64,000 nucleotides of DNA, from NCBI RefSeq assembly GCF_026339955.1, contig NZ_JAPEPW010000002.1:1-64000 (forward strand), in the 5' to 3' direction. The DNA is from Streptomyces sp. NBC_01549. GTDB lineage: Bacteria > Actinomycetota > Actinomycetes > Streptomycetales > Streptomycetaceae. A program made the position numbers and the translations under genes. Every line of letters starts with the position of its first letter. Positions within the stretch are counted from its first letter, which is position 1. A model generated the notes under the pieces. The model ran no database searches. It saw only the letters and a list, made by a program, of their open reading frames with translations, and had not been told where the DNA came from. Shown here piece after piece: positions 1 to 7,986 of the stretch.

Positions 1-192
1 TCTGACCGTATGTCAGCCATGTTGCCGCGGGCCGGCCGGGGCGGCCCGGTGCCGCTTGCCGGCGGCCGGACTCGCCCCGTGCAACCGCCCGCCCTCCCTT
101 GATCGTCCCCGCCCCCGGGGAAGCGCGGCGGGAGGGGATCGTGCGGTGCGAGGTCACATACGTCTTGAGGACGAGGGCCGGGGGGAGAGGAA

Positions 193-639
193 GTGAGTCT
201 CCTGCTCTGTCCGCCGGCCGTCCTGGCCGCGGTCGTCTCCGGCCTGGTGTTCCTGGGCCGGGCACTGGCAGCCGCCGGGAGAGGCGGGCTCGCGCACTCA
301 CTCCGCGGTCTCGCGTATGTCATCGCGGCGGGCGCGGCCGCGATGTACGCGTGGGGAATCCTGTACGTCGCGGGCGCGGCACTGGTGGCGGAGGACGGCG
401 GGGCGGACTCGTCTCCCATCCGGTCGTGCCGCACGGGCGTGGAGGAACGCGACTACCGGATCGACGACTACCAGATCGGGTGGGTGCCGGTGCGGTTCGT
501 GTGCCATCGAAGCGACGGGACCACCTACGACCGGGCGGTGCCGGGATATGTGAACCCGGCGCTGGCCGGCCTCGTGGTCACCGCGGTGGCGCTGGCCGCA
601 TCCGCCCGATGGGCGGACGAGCGCGCGCGGAGGCCGTGA
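193..639 (+). CDS. Small membrane protein, function unknown
   Basis: A 148-residue protein with two or three predicted membrane helices near residues 5-28 and 36-63 and a last one near 118-138. A polar loop between them (about 65-115) contains two cysteines (in RSCRTG and VCHRSD) that could pair on the outer face. The GTG start is chosen because a purine-rich GGGGGAGAGG sits directly upstream. I do not recognise a family. The gene stands alone: its 3' neighbour on the other strand is the LuxR-type regulator, so the two converge. Confidence 0.6.
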   Translation: MSLLLCPPAVLAAVVSGLVFLGRALAAAGRGGLAHSLRGLAYVIAAGAAAMYAWGILYVAGAALVAEDGGADSSPIRSCRTGVEERDYRIDDYQIGWVPVRFVCHRSDGTTYDRAVPGYVNPALAGLVVTAVALAASARWADERARRP

Positions 640-836
640 GCATGCTGGCGTGCCGCTGGTCAGTTTCTTCTTGTTCGCGGCCGGACCCGTTCCGAGTACG
701 TGCAGGTGATGGATGGCGGAAAGACGGTTCTTTCGATGTCCAGTACGTCGATCCGGATCAGCTTGGTTCGGCCCGGGCCCGGTGAGCAGCGGCGCGGCGG
801 TCACATCGCAGTCCCGGCGGCGTGGGGGCGTGGTGG
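640..836. other. Short convergent intergenic stretch
   Basis: The space between the convergent membrane protein and LuxR-type genes. I see no gene or strong hairpin in it. Confidence 0.3.
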
Positions 837-1067
837 TCACAGGCCCAGGGAGATGGCCAGCCGGGTGAGTTCGGCCGTGCTGTTGATGTTGAGCTTGGCC
901 CGGATACGGCGGAGATAGGCGTCGACGGTGTGCTTGGAGAGCCCCATGTGGCGGGCCGTCTGCAGGTAGGTGCGCCCTGCGGCGATATGTCGCAGTGTCT
1001 CCTGCTCCCGCGGGGCCAGGGCGGGGACGGGGGCTTCGGCGTGCGGCGTGGCGAGTGTGAGGCTCAT
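837..1067 (-). CDS. Single-domain LuxR-type HTH regulator
   Basis: A 76-residue protein that is little more than a GerE/LuxR DNA-binding domain. Residues 18-75 carry the family pattern: LAPREQETLRHIAAG, then the recognition helix in LSKHTVDAYLRRI and the closing RAKLNINSTAELTRLA. No receiver or sensor domain precedes it, so it presumably acts constitutively or through a partner. The ATG is preceded by GGAGGAAAA at good spacing. It is divergent from the large PAS-PP2C phosphatase at 1374, and the 300-bp gap between them should hold both promoters, making that phosphatase a plausible target. That link is inferred from position only. Confidence 0.8.
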   Translation of the reverse strand: MSLTLATPHAEAPVPALAPREQETLRHIAAGRTYLQTARHMGLSKHTVDAYLRRIRAKLNINSTAELTRLAISLGL

Positions 1068-1373
1068 GGGTTTTCCTCCGACGTGTCGGCTCGGTCGTCA
1101 CCGCTCACACCCTTGAAAGCAGGGGACATGTGACCGAATAAGGCGTTTTGTCCGCTTTATATAAAGGCTGGCCGGGGGATTTCATGACGGTGTCCGCCGC
1201 CTGTCACAGGCCTGTCACAGCGGGACCTCGCGGGTTTGCCGCGGCGCGGTCACGGACGGACCGGCGGGCCGCGCCCCGGCGGCAGCGCCGGGTTGGTGCT
1301 CCACGGCCCCCGGGATCATGCTTGTCAGAAGAGCCCCGGCCGTGCAGGTTCCCGAAGGACGAGATGAGCGGCG
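1068..1373. promoter_or_regulatory. Divergent intergenic region with a 12-codon upstream ORF
   Basis: Separates the LuxR-type gene from the PP2C gene. An AT-richer patch at 1136-1165 (around TTTATATAAAG) is the likeliest promoter. The AAGGA site near 1354-1358 is better spaced for an ATG at 1364, which opens a short frame (MSGDGATSHPSW) ending at 1402, than for the PP2C start at 1374. The short frame overlaps the first codons of the phosphatase, so translational coupling is possible. Confidence 0.35.
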
Positions 1374-3995
1374 ATGGAGCGACTTCCCACCCATCCTGGT
1401 GAGCGGCCACACGAGTCGGACGCCTCCCCCGGTCCGGCCCGCACGGCCACCGCCACGGCCACGGCCACGGCCACGGCGACCGTCGACGCGCGGGGCATCG
1501 TGACGGGGTGGAGCGAAGGCGCCCGGCAGCTGCTGGGCTACCTGCCCTCGGAGATCCTGGGACAGCCCGCCGCCCGCCTGCTCGCCGCCGGTGCCAGCGC
1601 CGCCGCCGGTGCCAGCGCCGGCGTCGGCGTCGGCGTCGGCGCCGGCGTGGCGGCGCTGCGGGACGCGGCCGGACAGGAGCGGTGGAGCGGCACCGTGGCA
1701 CTGCGGCACCGCGACGGACGCCGGCTCCGGCAAGAACTGCTGGCGCACCGCCGTACGGCGGACGGCCCCGGCACCGAGTGGCTCGTGGTGTCCGCCGTGA
1801 GCGCCGCACCCCAGGGGCAGGCGCCTGCCGGTACGCCCGGAGGAAAGACACCCGAAGGAACAACGCCTGGCGCACAAGCAGCCGGAGGCGCGACGTCCGG
1901 GAGCGAGGCCTCCGGGAGCGAGGCGTACGGGGGCGGGCCGCCCGGGAGCGGTCAGCTGGGGGAATGGGTGTTTCGCCAGGCGCCCTGCGTCCTGGCCGTC
2001 TTCGACGCGGACCTGCGGCTGGTGCGGGCCAATGCCGGTATGGAGCAGGCGCTGTCCCTCACCGAGGACCAGATGCGCGGGCTGCGGCTGCCGGAGATCG
2101 CGCCGCATCCCGTGAGCGACGAGGCCGAGGCGAAGATGCGCCGGGTGCTGGAGGGCGCCGGCCCGCAGCACCTGCGCCCCGGCGCCGGCCCCGCGGGCAC
2201 CGGGGCGGAACACGGCTGGTCGACCTCCCTCGTCCCGCTGAAGGACCCCGCCGGCCAGGTGCGCGCGGTGTGCCTGGCGGCGCACCCGCGGCGCCAGGAG
2301 CACCTCGCCCGGCAGCGGATGCTCCTGCTGAGCGAGGCCTCGGCCCGCATCGGCACTACCGCGGACAGCGGGCGCACCGCGCAGGAACTCGCCGACATCG
2401 CCGTCCCCCGGCTCGCGGACTTCGCCGCCGTCGACCTGCTGGACGCCCCCCGGCACGGCGGCGGGCCCTCCCCCGCCGCCCCGGCCGGGCTCCTGTCCAT
2501 GACCCGCGCCGCGGTGCGCTCGGTCCTCGAGGACCGCCCCGCTCCCGCGGCCGGCGGGAAAACCCTCTACCCGGCCCTGTCACCGGTGGCCCGCTGCCTG
2601 GCCCAGGGCCACGGCGCCCTGTACGACGCCACCGACCCCGACCTCGTCCGGTGGGCGCGGCAGGACCCGGGGGCCGCCCGGCTCATGGGGAACGGAACGC
2701 ACTCGGTGATGGTGGTGCCGATGCGGGCCCACGGCGCCACGCTCGGCGTGGCCCTCTTCGGCCGCAGCCGGCGCCCGGAGCCCTTCGAGGCGGACGACCT
2801 GTGGCTGGCCGAGGAACTCACCGCCAAGGCGGCCGTCGGCATCCACACCGCCCGCCGCGACAGCCGGGAGCACACCAGCACCATGACCCTGCAGCGCAGT
2901 CTGCTCCCGCAGACGCTGCCCGACCAGGGAGCCCTGGACATCGCCACCCGCTACCTGCCCGCCGGCACCCAGGCCGGCGTGGGCGGCGACTGGTTCGACG
3001 TCATCCCACTGTCCGGCGCGCGGGTGGCCCTCGTCGTGGGCGACGTGGTCGGCCACGGCATCCGTGCCTCCGCCACCATGGGCCGGCTGCGCACCGCGGT
3101 GCGCACCCTGGCCGACGTCGACCTGCCGCCCGACGAGCTGCTCACCCACCTCGACGACCTCGTCCTGCACCTGTCCGCCGACGAGGCCGGCACGGACGGC
3201 GCCGCCGAGAGCGCCGGAGGCATCGGCACCACCTGTCTGTACGCGGTCTACGACCCGGTCTCCCGCCGCTGCGCCTTCGCCCGGGCCGGCCACCCGCCGC
3301 CCGCCGCGGTCACCCCGGACGGCGCCGTCCGCTTCCTCGACGTCCCGGCCGGCCCGCCGCTGGGCCTGGGCGGCCTGCCGTTCGAGACCTTCGAGACCGA
3401 CCTGCCCGAGGGCAGCCTCCTGGCCCTCTACACCGACGGTCTGCTCGCCGCCCGCGACCACGACATCGACGAGGCGCTGGACAAGATGTTCGCCGCTCTC
3501 GCCCGCCCCGCGCGGACCCTCGACACGGTCTGCGACAGAGTCCTCACCGCCATGCTCACCCACCGCCCCGACGACGACATCGCCCTGCTCGTCGCCCGCA
3601 CCCGAGCCCTGCACGCCGACCGGGTCGCCGCCTGGGACCTGGCCTTCGACCCGGCCGTCGTCGCCCGCGCGCGCCGGCACGCCACCGACCAGCTGACCGC
3701 CTGGGGACTGGACGACGCCGCCTTCATCACCGAACTGACGGTCAGCGAACTGGTCACCAACGCCATCCGCTACGGCCGGCCGCCCATCCAGCTGCGGCTG
3801 ATCCATGAGGAATCCACCCTGACCTGCGAGGTCTTCGACTCCAGCAGCACCGCCCCGCACATGCGGCGCGCCCGGACCTTCGACGAAGGCGGCCGAGGCC
3901 TGCTGCTGGTCGGCCAGCTCGCCCGGCGCTGGGGCACCCGCCACGCCCTCACCGGCAAGACCGTCTGGGCCGAACAGTCCCTCTCCCCCGGCTGA
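1374..3995 (+). CDS. PAS-PAS-GAF-PP2C(SpoIIE)-HATPase regulatory phosphatase
   Basis: An 873-residue, apparently soluble, RsbU/SpoIIE-type phosphatase. Order: PAS 1 (about 35-140, VDARGIVTGWSEGA), a low-complexity linker rich in Gly, Ser and Ala, PAS 2 (about 195-310), GAF (about 325-495), PP2C/SpoIIE domain (about 515-740) and a C-terminal anti-sigma-type HATPase (about 755-870). The PP2C metal motifs are present (GVGGDWFDVI, VVGDVVGHG, LALYTDG, DDDIALL), as is the ATPase N-box (SELVTNAIRYG) and a glycine-rich GRGLLLVG. Such proteins dephosphorylate anti-anti-sigma factors in response to a PAS or GAF signal, and the fused ATPase could act as the matching kinase or anti-sigma. Two in-frame simple repeats stand out: alternating Ala-Thr near residue 25 and Gly-Val in PAS 1. 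Confidence 0.9.
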   Translation: MERLPTHPGERPHESDASPGPARTATATATATATATVDARGIVTGWSEGARQLLGYLPSEILGQPAARLLAAGASAAAGASAGVGVGVGAGVAALRDAAGQERWSGTVALRHRDGRRLRQELLAHRRTADGPGTEWLVVSAVSAAPQGQAPAGTPGGKTPEGTTPGAQAAGGATSGSEASGSEAYGGGPPGSGQLGEWVFRQAPCVLAVFDADLRLVRANAGMEQALSLTEDQMRGLRLPEIAPHPVSDEAEAKMRRVLEGAGPQHLRPGAGPAGTGAEHGWSTSLVPLKDPAGQVRAVCLAAHPRRQEHLARQRMLLLSEASARIGTTADSGRTAQELADIAVPRLADFAAVDLLDAPRHGGGPSPAAPAGLLSMTRAAVRSVLEDRPAPAAGGKTLYPALSPVARCLAQGHGALYDATDPDLVRWARQDPGAARLMGNGTHSVMVVPMRAHGATLGVALFGRSRRPEPFEADDLWLAEELTAKAAVGIHTARRDSREHTSTMTLQRSLLPQTLPDQGALDIATRYLPAGTQAGVGGDWFDVIPLSGARVALVVGDVVGHGIRASATMGRLRTAVRTLADVDLPPDELLTHLDDLVLHLSADEAGTDGAAESAGGIGTTCLYAVYDPVSRRCAFARAGHPPPAAVTPDGAVRFLDVPAGPPLGLGGLPFETFETDLPEGSLLALYTDGLLAARDHDIDEALDKMFAALARPARTLDTVCDRVLTAMLTHRPDDDIALLVARTRALHADRVAAWDLAFDPAVVARARRHATDQLTAWGLDDAAFITELTVSELVTNAIRYGRPPIQLRLIHEESTLTCEVFDSSSTAPHMRRARTFDEGGRGLLLVGQLARRWGTRHALTGKTVWAEQSLSPG

Positions 3996-4020
3996 CCGCC
4001 CGCCCGACCCGGAAAACGAC

Positions 4021-4218
4021 CGCCCCCGCCCCCGCCCCCGGTGCCGGTGCCGGTGCCGGTGCCGGTGCCGGGGGCGGTGCCGGGGGCGGGGGCGGTGCCG
4101 GGGGCGGGGGCGGTGCCGGGGGCGGGGGCGGTGCCGGGGGCGGGGGCGGTGCCGGGGGCGGGGGCGGTGCCGGGGGCGGGGGCGGTGCCGGGGGCGGTGC
4201 CGGTGCCGGGGGCGGTGA
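4021..4218. repeat. GC-only tandem repeat between convergent phosphatase genes
   Basis: About 200 bp built from GGTGCC and an 18-bp unit reading GGTGCCGGGGGCGGGGGC, repeated about six to seven times and flanked by hexamer-only runs. It lies between the stops of two convergent PP2C genes. The + strand is G-rich with many runs of four or five G, so it could fold into quadruplexes and block transcription from either side. It is likely variable in copy number and prone to assembly error. Confidence 0.85.
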
Positions 4219-4237
4219 GTTCGGCGGGGAGAACACG

Positions 4238-5476
4238 TCAAAGCCGTACGACGACCAGGGCGACGTCGTCCCGTCCGCCGCTGCTGACACCGAGGCGGGC
4301 GAGCAGCATGTCAGCCAGGCGTTCGGGAGCAAGACGGGTGTGGCGGGCGAGGGCGTCGGTGAGCCGGCGCAGGCCGGTGTCGATGTCCTCCCCCCGGCGC
4401 TCGACAAGCCCGTCGGTGTAGAGCACGAGGGTGTCTGCCGGGCTGTAGGGCAGCTCGGCCTGGGGGCGGGACATGTGGCGGGGACGGGCTCCCAGCGGGG
4501 GGTCGGTGGCCTGGTCGAGCAAGCCGAAGGAGCCGTCGGGGTGCACCAGAACGGGCGGGAGATGGCCGGCACTGCTGTAGCGGATGCGGTGGCCCCGGTT
4601 GTCGATGACGGCCAGGGCCGCGGTGGTGGCCAGCGCCCCCTCCACCGAGCGGGCATACAGGCCCAGTACCTCCAGCGCTCTGGCCGGCTCGCGCAGGGCG
4701 CGGACCGCCGCGGACAGGGCGCTGCGGAGCATGCCCATCGCCGCGGCGGCCTCCAGGCCGTGCCCGACGACGTCACCGACGGCCACGGCGAAGCCGTCGG
4801 GCAGATCGACCACGTCGTACCAGTCGCCGCACACGTTCAGGGACCCGGCGGCGGGCATGTAACGCACCGCGATGTCCTGGTGCCCCGCCAGGTCGGGCGA
4901 GCGCAGCATGGCCTCCTGCAGGGTGACGGCGACCTGGCGTTCCCGGGCGTGCGCCTTGCGCAGCTCCTCGTTCAGCTGCTGCAGTTCACGCGCCCGCGCA
5001 TACAGCTCGGCCTCCATCGCCTCCCGCTCGCCCAGCACGCTGATCCTCTGCGCGCGCAGGGAGCGGGAGAGGACGAACTCGGTCACGTCCTCCACCCGGT
5101 GGATGATCCACTCCACCTGCCCGTCCGCCCCCAGCACCGGGGTGTTGATCGGCGACCACCACCGCTCCTCGAACACGCCCGGACGGCCGGTGACGGGGAT
5201 GTCGTACTTCTGCACCGCCATGGTGTCCGGTTCCTTCGAACGCAGCACCCAGTGCAGGGAGGCATTGAGGTTGCGCACCCCGTCGGCACCCGGGTCCGCG
5301 GGATTGTCGGGGAAGGCGTCGAACAGATACCGCCCGACCAATTCCGCCCGCGTGCGGTTGGTCGCCACGAGGTAGGCCCGGTTGACATCCACGATCACCA
5401 GGTCGCGGCCCAGCACCAGATACGGGCTGGGCGTGGCGGCGAACAGCCCCCGGTAGTCGATCCGCTCCCTCACCAC
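4238..5476 (-). CDS. PAS-PP2C (SpoIIE-type) serine phosphatase
   Basis: A 412-residue protein with an N-terminal PAS domain (about 8-135, FAATPSPYLVLGRDLVIVDVNRAYL), a coiled segment (about 145-180, LYARARELQQLNEELRKAHARE) and a C-terminal PP2C/SpoIIE domain (about 200-410). The metal-binding motifs are complete: CGDWYDVV, VGDVVGHG, VLYTDGLVE and RDDVALVVV. The PAS domain resembles those that bind small ligands or haem, but the ligand cannot be told. The family dephosphorylates anti-anti-sigma factors. No partner gene adjoins it, so its target is elsewhere. It converges on the larger phosphatase across the GC repeat. Confidence 0.9.
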   Translation of the reverse strand: MVRERIDYRGLFAATPSPYLVLGRDLVIVDVNRAYLVATNRTRAELVGRYLFDAFPDNPADPGADGVRNLNASLHWVLRSKEPDTMAVQKYDIPVTGRPGVFEERWWSPINTPVLGADGQVEWIIHRVEDVTEFVLSRSLRAQRISVLGEREAMEAELYARARELQQLNEELRKAHARERQVAVTLQEAMLRSPDLAGHQDIAVRYMPAAGSLNVCGDWYDVVDLPDGFAVAVGDVVGHGLEAAAAMGMLRSALSAAVRALREPARALEVLGLYARSVEGALATTAALAVIDNRGHRIRYSSAGHLPPVLVHPDGSFGLLDQATDPPLGARPRHMSRPQAELPYSPADTLVLYTDGLVERRGEDIDTGLRRLTDALARHTRLAPERLADMLLARLGVSSGGRDDVALVVVRL

Positions 5477-5513
5477 ACGCTCTCCCTACCGCCCCGACAC
5501 CGCGATCCGCACC

Positions 5514-5620
5514 CCGCCCACGAACCCACCCGGTCTCACCCGGATCCACTCGATCCCACCCGGTCTCACCCGGATCCACTCGATCCCACCCGGATCCGCC
5601 CGGTTCACTCGGTTCCACTC
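5514..5620. repeat. 30-bp direct repeat upstream of the PAS-PP2C gene
   Basis: A unit made of CGGTCTCACCCGGATCCACT followed by CGATCCCACC occurs twice in tandem, followed by degenerate copies (CGGATCCGCC, CGGTTCACT, CGGTTCCACTCGATC). It starts about 40 bp upstream of the start of the 5476 gene on its promoter side, so it could be an array of regulator sites. Confidence 0.6.
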
Positions 5621-5837
5621 GATCACGACACGGGGCCGGCCGCGCTGCGGGAGCCCGGTGAGACCGGCGGACACCCGCGGCGCCGCCGCCCGCGACGCGA
5701 TCAGCTCCACCAGCCGCAGGCCGGTGCGCGGCCGCGGGGGGCCGGCGGCCGCGCGGTCTTCTTGGGCCGGCCGATCCGCCCGGCCCGGGTCCGCCCGCCG
5801 GCTGGACCGCGTCGCCCGGCGGGCGTTCCATCGAAGG

Positions 5838-6500
5838 GTGGCTCCTTTGCGTATCGACGTGCACGCCCACCTGTGGAGCGCTGGGTATCTCGACCGTCTC
5901 GAGCATCTGGGCAAGACCGGCACCGCCACCCAGCGCGGGATCGGCGCCGACGCGACCGAGACCGATCTGGAGCGCCGTTTCGCGCTGACGGACCGGGCGG
6001 GCATCGACCTCCAGGTGCTCTGCGTGGCACCGCACTCCCGCACCTGGCCGGGGAGTCCGACGCGGTGGCGCTGGCCGGCGCGGCGAACGAGTCGTACGCG
6101 CAGCTCGTGGCCCGCTTCCCCGAACGCTTCCGGGCCTTCGCCGCGCTGCCCCTGCCCCATGCCGACGCGGCCCTGCAAGAGCTCACCCGCGCCTTCGACG
6201 ACCTCGGGGCGGTCGGTGTCGGCGTGACCACGACCGTGCTCGGCCGCACACTCGCCGATCCCCTCTTCCACCCCGTCTACGAGGAACTCGACCGGCGCGG
6301 CGCCGTCCTGTACATCCACCCGGCCGGCGAGGGCGCCGGGGGCGGACCGCCTCGTCCTCGGCACGGATTCCCCCTACGAGGACGGGGAGGTGTTCCTGCG
6401 GGCCGTGGACCACATCACCGACTCGGGGCTCACCCCGGAGGAAGCCACGATGACCCTCGACACCAACGCGGCGGACCTGCTCGGCCTGTCCGCGCCGTGA
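5838..6500 (+). pseudogene. Amidohydrolase (ACMSD-like) remnant, frameshift and internal deletion
   Basis: The N-terminus reads LRIDVHAHLWSAGYLDRLE, the metal-binding HxH start of the amidohydrolase_2 family (aminocarboxymuconate-semialdehyde decarboxylase type). After VLCVAPHSRTW (near 6045) the frame must shift to continue as AGESDAVALAGAANESYAQL. Near 6330, after AVLYIHPAGEGA, about a hundred residues of the barrel are missing, and the third frame resumes with ADRLVLGTDSPYEDGE up to the TGA at 6498. The conserved metal-binding Asp region of the family is partly retained in GTDSPYED. At least two lesions make it non-functional, though the first single-base shift could be a sequencing error. 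The neighbours give no pathway. Confidence 0.75.
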
Positions 6501-6547
6501 GACCGCGGAACGCCGCCCCTCCCACCGCTTCAGAGGCAGGAGAAACG

Positions 6548-7174
6548 TCAGCCGCTGCCGCCGGTGCCGCCGCGGCCGCCCATGCCGCCGCTCTCACAGC
6601 CGGGCCCGAGACAGATCCCGCCGGTGCCGCCCTTGCCGCCGCGGCCGCCGTCGCCGGTGCCCACCGCGGCCCCGCCCGTCCCGCCGGTGCCGCCGTTGGC
6701 GCTGCCGCCGCAGATCCCGGCGCAGATCCCGCCCTGCCCGCCGATACCGCCCTCACGGCCCGGCGCGCCGGTCGTACCGGTGCCGCCGTTGGCGCTGCCG
6801 CTGCACAGCCCGGCGCAGATCCCGCCCTGCCCGCCGTTGCTCCCGTTGACGGTCCCGTTGCAGTTGCCCGCACACACCCGGTCGCCGATCCGCACGCTCC
6901 CGTCGCCCACCTTGACGGTGCCCAACGACCCGCTGCCCAACGACCCACTGCCGAACAACCCGCTGCCGAACTGGCCGCCGCCGCCCGGCTGAGTGCCGCC
7001 GCCCGGCTGGGCGCTGCCGGCGGGAAGCTGCCGGGCGGCGGCCACCGCCGTCGTATGGCTCTGCGGTACCGGCGCCGCCATCGCGGCCGGCGCCAGCGCG
7101 CCGACCGCCACACCGGCGGTCAGGGCGGTCGAGACCGTGAGACCGAGACGGACCTTCCAAGAACGCATACGCAT
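6548..7174 (-). CDS. Secreted glycine-rich repeat protein 1
   Basis: A 208-residue protein with a Sec-type signal peptide (MRMRSWKVRL, a hydrophobic stretch, then a probable cut after AAMAA). The mature part is almost entirely GGx or GSG repeats, such as GGTGGTGG, GGKGGTGG, GSGSLGSGSLG. Six cysteines sit in spaced pairs: VCAGNC, ICAGLC, ICAGIC, ICLGPGC. The pattern recalls mycobacterial PGRS domains but with disulphide-ready CxxxC motifs. It is the last of three similar genes on this strand. No enzymatic motif is visible; a wall or matrix role is inference. Confidence 0.7.
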   Translation of the reverse strand: MRMRSWKVRLGLTVSTALTAGVAVGALAPAAMAAPVPQSHTTAVAAARQLPAGSAQPGGGTQPGGGGQFGSGLFGSGSLGSGSLGTVKVGDGSVRIGDRVCAGNCNGTVNGSNGGQGGICAGLCSGSANGGTGTTGAPGREGGIGGQGGICAGICGGSANGGTGGTGGAAVGTGDGGRGGKGGTGGICLGPGCESGGMGGRGGTGGSG

Positions 7175-7283
7175 GGCATTCCTCTTTCCAGAGAATTATT
7201 TTCCGTACCGCGGTTTCCGCTGTATCGAATAAACCCGGCCGAGGTCCCCGCCGTCACGGCCCGTGAATTCGGGGCTTGACAGG

Positions 7284-7314
7284 AACGCCCCGGCCCGCAC
7301 CGGGCCGGGGCGTT
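7284..7314 (-). terminator. Perfect 13-bp GC hairpin after the second glycine-rich gene
   Basis: AACGCCCCGGCCC at 7284-7296 pairs with GGGCCGGGGCGTT at 7302-7314 around a five-base loop. It starts about 12 bp beyond the stop of the gene ending at 7326. There is no T-run on the exit side, as is common in Streptomyces terminators. Confidence 0.65.
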
Positions 7315-7325
7315 CAAAAATTTCC

Positions 7326-7790
7326 TCAGGATCCGAAGAGGGAATTCAGGCCCATCAGCGCGGCCCAGTCCCCGTCGCGGACCTGCTTGTCCCAGGTGTC
7401 GAACTCCTTCGCCGAGATCTTGTACTTCTTGACGACGTCGTCCTTCTCCGCCTGGCCCGACTCCACGGTCAGCACGATCCGTATCTTGTCCACGCCCGTG
7501 AGTTCCGACTTGGGCTTGTCGGGCAGGTCGCCGAACGTGAAGCAGCCGAGCCCGCCGAGTCCGCCGGGCTTGCCGGGCTCTCCCGGCCGGCCGGGCTCAC
7601 CGCCCTTGCCGCCTTCCCCGCCCTTCCCGCCTTCCCCGCCCTTCCCGCAGTGGGACAAGTCGGCCGGGGCCGTCTGGCTGGTGCCTGTGACGGCACCCGG
7701 CGCCGCCTGGGCGGCGCACGCGGTGCCGGTGGCCAGGGCCACCGAGGCCACCGCCAGGACGAGCGGACGCTGCCAGCGAGTTCTGGACAT
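7326..7790 (-). CDS. Secreted protein with collagen-like GGx segment
   Basis: A 154-residue protein. A signal peptide (MSRTRWQRPLVLAVASVALA, cut near AQA) is followed by a Gly-Glu-Lys repeat (about 50-85, units such as GKGGEGGKGGE and PGRPGEPGKPGG). A non-repetitive C-terminal domain follows (about 85-154, from CFTFGDLPDKPKSELTGVDK). Two cysteines (HCGKGG and GLGCFTF) bracket the repeat. The C-terminal domain, with its helical VVKKYKISAKEFDTWDKQV, looks folded and may be the functional part, with the repeat as a spacer. The ATG is preceded by GGAG. It sits between two other glycine-rich secreted proteins, each with its own downstream hairpin. Confidence 0.75.
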   Translation of the reverse strand: MSRTRWQRPLVLAVASVALATGTACAAQAAPGAVTGTSQTAPADLSHCGKGGEGGKGGEGGKGGEPGRPGEPGKPGGLGGLGCFTFGDLPDKPKSELTGVDKIRIVLTVESGQAEKDDVVKKYKISAKEFDTWDKQVRDGDWAALMGLNSLFGS

Positions 7791-7937
7791 GGGGGTTCTC
7801 CGTTTTCCTTGAAGCAAGGCTGTGGTTCTGCGGGCGCCGCGCCGGCCGTCCGGCTCCGCGCACTGGCCAATGGGGGTACGGGGGTGGGGAGTGGGAGTGG
7901 GGGGTGGGGGGTGGGGGTGGGGGTTCCTGGAGGGGGA

Positions 7938-7974
7938 GGTGGGGGCGGAGGCCGTACGGACCTCCGCCCCCACC
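7938..7974 (-). terminator. Perfect 14-bp hairpin after the third glycine-rich gene
   Basis: GGTGGGGGCGGAGG at 7938-7951 and CCTCCGCCCCCACC at 7961-7974 form a perfect inverted repeat with a nine-base loop, 12 bp past the stop of the gene ending at 7987. It is the obvious transcript end for that gene. Confidence 0.7.
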
Positions 7975-7986
7975 GGGGCGGGACGG

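Noticed and set aside
2580..4241. A 553-codon minus strand frame opposite the large phosphatase
   Set aside because: Its composition (Gly/Val/Gln-rich) and complete overlap with a well-supported gene mark it as a shadow of GC-biased codons.
4340..7279. A 979-codon + strand open frame
   Set aside because: It runs antisense through the PAS-PP2C gene, then through the amidohydrolase remnant and the glycine-rich gene; only the short amidohydrolase stretch has meaning.
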